Positions 61,610 to 64,000 of a stretch of DNA of 64,000 nt are shown piece by piece (position 1 is the stretch's first letter; the number at the start of each line of letters is the position of its first letter). Both the position numbers and the translations under genes were made by a program. The notes beneath the pieces were generated by a model. That model was given only the letters and a program-made list of their open reading frames with translations, did not search any database and was not told the origin of the DNA. The stretch lies in the NCBI RefSeq assembly GCF_031624635.1, contig NZ_JAMQOQ010000003.1, forward strand, positions 1 to 64,000, read 5' to 3'. Source of the DNA: Halogeometricum sp. S3BR5-2 (lineage in GTDB: Archaea > Halobacteriota > Halobacteria > Halobacteriales > Haloferacaceae).

Positions 61610-61954
61610 ATGTGTTCTCGGGGCGCAGTCACCGATGATCTGCTGGAATTTCGACTTCTACTGTTCCCGCCTCGCTGGTTCGACCGAGCGGAGAGCTACC
61701 CGGTCGCGTCCGCCGAAGCAACACCTGCTCGGTCGAGTCGGCCTCTCGGAGCACTGCGGGGACCTGAACGGTCGCGTGGGAGAGCGACTCAGTGCTGTCC
61801 CGCTCACGCGTCGGTTGGTACATAGTCGCACCTGTAGAATGGTCAGGCGAATATCTATCCGCTGCTCTCGATATCGAGACGTTTTAAATTACCCTCTCTC
61901 AGAATCGAGATAGTGGAGAAGGGAGACAGCTCTCGTCCTCACCTGAATTTCGAG
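61610..61954. other. Intergenic stretch before the second tnpB element
   Basis: About 345 bases with no supported gene. The base composition is mixed; a run of TATA-like bases occurs near 61885 (TTTTAAATTACC). Confidence 0.4.
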
Positions 61955-62071
61955 GCGGAAGCCCACCCCTTTAGGGGTGGGAGGAAGCCGACATGGTGCA
62001 AATCTATCCTCGGAGCGATTGCCTGCCGACTTCCCCATTTTAAATAACCTTGTCCTGTAATGTGAAACGTC

Positions 62072-63373
62072 GTGGAATACCGTCGAACTGCCGTCATCAA
62101 ACTCGACACGCCCTCGGACGCCAAACCAGCACTCCGAGAGACAGTCGAGCAATTCAAACACTGCGCTAACCGCGCGAGCGAATGGTGTTGGCACGGGCGT
62201 CGCCAGATTCCTCCGGAATCTGGCTGCCAGCCAGAAACGCGGAGCGTTTCTGGTGACGACGACGGATACCACGTTACCTCGAAAGCCACAGCCGAACGCG
62301 CCCTCTACGACCCACTCCGCGACGAAACCGACCTAACCGCGAATCTCGTCCAGAAAGGGATTCGCCGAGCGGTCGAAGCCGTCAAGAGCGGAGTCGAACG
62401 GCTCAAGCGCGGAGAGAACACGTCCAAGCCCCACTTCTCGGCGGACAGCGTGGTGTACGACAAGCGGAGTGCGACGTTCCACCGCGACCACGTATCCCTC
62501 TCTACCGTAGACGGACGCGTTGAGTGCGAGTACATCCTTCCCGACGACACAGAGAAACCGCCGACCAAGTACGTCTCCGATGACGACTTCGAGTTTCGCA
62601 TGGGGCACCTCCAGCACCGAGACGGTGACTGGTATCTCCACGCCTCCATGCGGAAAGTCGAAGCCGACGAGACGCCCGACCCGGACACCAAGCACAGAAC
62701 AGTCCTTGGTGTCGATTTGGGCGTCAACAACATCGCCGTGGCTTCGACCGGACGCTTCTGGTCGGCGGACGAGTTTAACCACTGGCGTCGGGAGTACGAG
62801 AAGCGTCGTGGGTCGCTCCAACAGTGCGGTTCTCGACACGCCCACGAGAACGTCCAGTCCATCGGGCGTAAAGAGGACGGTCGGTTTGAACAAGACCTCC
62901 ACACGATAGCGAACGAACTTCTTGAGGAAGCCATCGAGTACGGCTGTTCGCATATCGTGTTCGAGGACTTGACGCATATCCGCGAGAACATCCCCGACGC
63001 GACGTGGCAACATGTGTGGGCGTTCCGACGCCTCTACGAGTACGTCGAATACAAGGCCAAGGAATACGGCCTTAGCGTCGAACAAGTTCCGCCGGAGAAC
63101 ACGTCTAAGCGGTGTTCGACGTGCGGATGTACCCACGACGACAACCGTAATGGGGAGTCGTTTGAGTGCCAGAAGTGTGGGTACGAGAACCACGCGGACT
63201 ACAACGCGAGCAAGAACATCGGCTTTCGGTATCTCCGTCGTCGGCAAAACGCAGACGATGGAGGCGCACCCGTAGGTGTTGCGCTAAATCGCGGGACGCT
63301 GAACGTGAGTGGCGAGTATTCGCCCGCCAGCGATGGCTTGAACGGGAGTCCACGCGAAAGCCCACGATTTTAG
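62072..63373 (+). CDS. tnpB: TnpB, second copy, with in-frame hairpin insertion (433 aa)
   Basis: Complete TnpB: LGVDLGVNN (first Asp), IVFEDLTHIRENI (Glu), zinc ribbon CSTCG...CQKCG and the last Asp in ADYNASKNIG. Compared with the copy at 6937 it carries about 18 extra residues near positions 43-60 (RQIPPESGCQPETRSVSG), made by two DNA hairpins inserted in frame. A GTG at 62072 begins the gene. The catalytic motifs are intact, so activity may be preserved. About 40 per cent similar to the first copy by eye. Confidence 0.88.
   Translation: MEYRRTAVIKLDTPSDAKPALRETVEQFKHCANRASEWCWHGRRQIPPESGCQPETRSVSGDDDGYHVTSKATAERALYDPLRDETDLTANLVQKGIRRAVEAVKSGVERLKRGENTSKPHFSADSVVYDKRSATFHRDHVSLSTVDGRVECEYILPDDTEKPPTKYVSDDDFEFRMGHLQHRDGDWYLHASMRKVEADETPDPDTKHRTVLGVDLGVNNIAVASTGRFWSADEFNHWRREYEKRRGSLQQCGSRHAHENVQSIGRKEDGRFEQDLHTIANELLEEAIEYGCSHIVFEDLTHIRENIPDATWQHVWAFRRLYEYVEYKAKEYGLSVEQVPPENTSKRCSTCGCTHDDNRNGESFECQKCGYENHADYNASKNIGFRYLRRRQNADDGGAPVGVALNRGTLNVSGEYSPASDGLNGSPRESPRF
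62203..62253 (+). repeat. Pair of hairpins inside tnpB
   Basis: CCAGATTC-CTCCG-GAATCTGG (62203-62223) and CCAGAAACGC-GGA-GCGTTTCTGG (62231-62253). Both are perfect stems, both begin CCAGA, and together they keep the reading frame. Confidence 0.7.
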
Positions 63374-63384
63374 TCGTGGGTTAC
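63240..63384 (+). ncRNA. Predicted omega RNA of the second tnpB element
   Basis: As in the first element, a hairpin (GGCGA-GTAT-TCGCC, 63311-63324) precedes the right-end hairpin at 63361-63380. The guide would be read from about 63385 onward, inside the neighbouring regulator. Inferred. Confidence 0.4.
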
Positions 63385-63468
63385 TTACTCGTAGGGTTTC
63401 CCACCCGGACCGAAGAGCAACTCGCCGATAGCGCTCTTCGCGCCTTCTCGAAGCCGTCGGGACAGCAG
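63385..63468 (-). pseudogene. Read-through tail of the Bat-type regulator
   Basis: In the same frame as the regulator and after its TGA, the sequence continues LLSRRLREGAKSAIGELLFG and ends at a TAA (63385-63387). It matches the end of HTH_10 domains (SRRLRxGA), so the TGA at 63469-63471 is a likely nonsense mutation. Confidence 0.55.
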
Positions 63469-64000
63469 TCAATCGTTAACGCCGATGAGTTCCGCCAGCT
63501 CTTCTTGGGTGGTCTTACGAGGGACGTCCCAGTACCCGCTCTCGTAGGCCGTAGCCAAGATGTCGTGTTGTTCCGACGTGAGCGGTCCCTTTTCCGGCGG
63601 CATCAGCGGATTGTACAACTCGAGCAGTTCCACGTCGATATCCTGCCGCTGACACGCCCGACGGAACCGCTCGAGATCCGTCTGCTTTCGAAACTGGAGC
63701 CTGAAGTCCCACGACTCGGCCGTGCCCGTGGCCGTCAACACGTCGACACCCAAATCGACGAGAGTTCGAACGAGCGCGTCGACATCGGGGCTCCAATCGA
63801 CGGAGTAGAGGACCCGAGTGGGCGTTCGGGTCAGCAGGGTGATGTCCTCGACCAACGGATCGTTCGTCAGCGTCTCCGCGACGGCGCCTTCGCTCCCGCT
63901 GTCCACCCAGAACAGCGGCATAACTCCCGTCTGCGTCGGCACGAGTTGTTCGAGTTCTATCTCGACGTCCGGGTAGTCTTCGAGAATTCGTCCGAGGGGA
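63469..64000 (-). CDS. Bat-type HTH_10 transcriptional regulator, truncated at both ends (partial)
   Basis: The frame runs off the right edge of the window; the visible upstream part reads GRILEDYPDVEIELEQLVPTQ and continues MPLFWVDSGSEGAVAETL. A Bat-type domain follows, and the HTH_10 begins with LTSEQHDILATAYESGYWDV but stops at LAELIGVND, about 20-30 residues short. The recognition helix is thus probably lost or remade by read-through. The gene may be a pseudogene in this strain, or a natural short form. Confidence 0.75.
   Translation of the reverse strand, partial: PLGRILEDYPDVEIELEQLVPTQTGVMPLFWVDSGSEGAVAETLTNDPLVEDITLLTRTPTRVLYSVDWSPDVDALVRTLVDLGVDVLTATGTAESWDFRLQFRKQTDLERFRRACQRQDIDVELLELYNPLMPPEKGPLTSEQHDILATAYESGYWDVPRKTTQEELAELIGVND

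Larger units (their letters stand above)
61955..63384 (+). mobile_element. Second IS1341-type element, tnpB only
   Basis: Left-end hairpin CCCACCCC-TTTA-GGGGTGGG at 61962-61981 followed by GGAAGCCGAC; right-end hairpin at 63361-63380 (CCCACGA / TCGTGGG). It contains one tnpB gene and no tnpA. The right end abuts the end of a read-through frame of a Bat-type regulator (63385), so the insertion probably landed beside or in that gene. Confidence 0.75.

Overview
The window is chromosomal or megaplasmid DNA of a haloarchaeon (class Halobacteria). The evidence is high GC with very acidic proteins, TATA boxes about 25-30 bases before many start codons (leaderless promoters), haloarchaeal small zinc-ribbon proteins, Bat-type (HTH_10) regulators, Tat lipoprotein signals and IS1341-type tnpB elements. 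No rRNA, tRNA or CRISPR array was seen. Genus cannot be fixed from the sequence alone.

Layout. 0-9 kb is an accessory, somewhat AT-richer stretch. It starts inside an IS630-type transposase and holds small membrane proteins, an orphan MNT-type nucleotidyltransferase, a broken RibD-C/dihydrofolate-reductase-like gene, a formate/nitrite-type transporter, a membrane protein with an RCK_C (TrkA-C) domain, an intact tnpB element, and three of the four copies of a dispersed non-coding repeat. 9-26.5 kb is a catabolic block. A tripartite tricarboxylate transporter (TctC-TctB-TctA) is followed by a two-subunit molybdenum hydroxylase (2Fe-2S and Mo subunits, no FAD subunit). Divergently come a cysteine-synthase-like PLP enzyme, a creatininase-family hydrolase, an MDR dehydrogenase and an ADP-forming acyl-CoA synthetase alpha-like protein. 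Then come an ACMSD-type amidohydrolase, a UbiD/UbiX pair, a VOC protein, an acyl-CoA ligase and an IclR regulator. The gene set reads as uptake, CoA activation, hydroxylation and decarboxylation of an aromatic or heteroaromatic acid; the substrate is inferred, not shown.

27-38.6 kb is a housekeeping and transport stretch: an ABC exporter-like pair, a sensor-domain membrane protein with a small partner, TrkH/TrkA potassium uptake, a DUF6141-like protein, a family 3 glycoside hydrolase and a YihY/BrkB membrane protein. 39-55.5 kb is a second catabolic block: aldehyde dehydrogenase, universal stress protein, SCP2-type thiolase with its DUF35 partner, a gamma-carbonic-anhydrase-like protein, an AMP-forming acyl-CoA synthetase, an amidohydrolase with a DUF59 protein, two SDR dehydrogenases, a complete ABC importer (binding protein, double ATPase, permease), a BKACE beta-keto-acid cleavage enzyme and a second IclR regulator. 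The expected logic is import, oxidation to a beta-keto acid, cleavage with acetyl-CoA, then thiolysis and CoA chemistry.

55.5-64 kb carries a glutamate dehydrogenase with a rubrerythrin-like zinc peptide, a large PAS/GAF/Bat sensor-regulator, a second intact tnpB element with two hairpins inserted in frame, and at the right edge a Bat-type regulator whose C-terminus is cut by a premature stop next to that element.

Several genes are below 60 codons (58 aa at 1135-1311, 49 aa at 25516-25665, 47 aa at 57809-57952, 59 aa at 61430-61609) and were read directly from the sequence.
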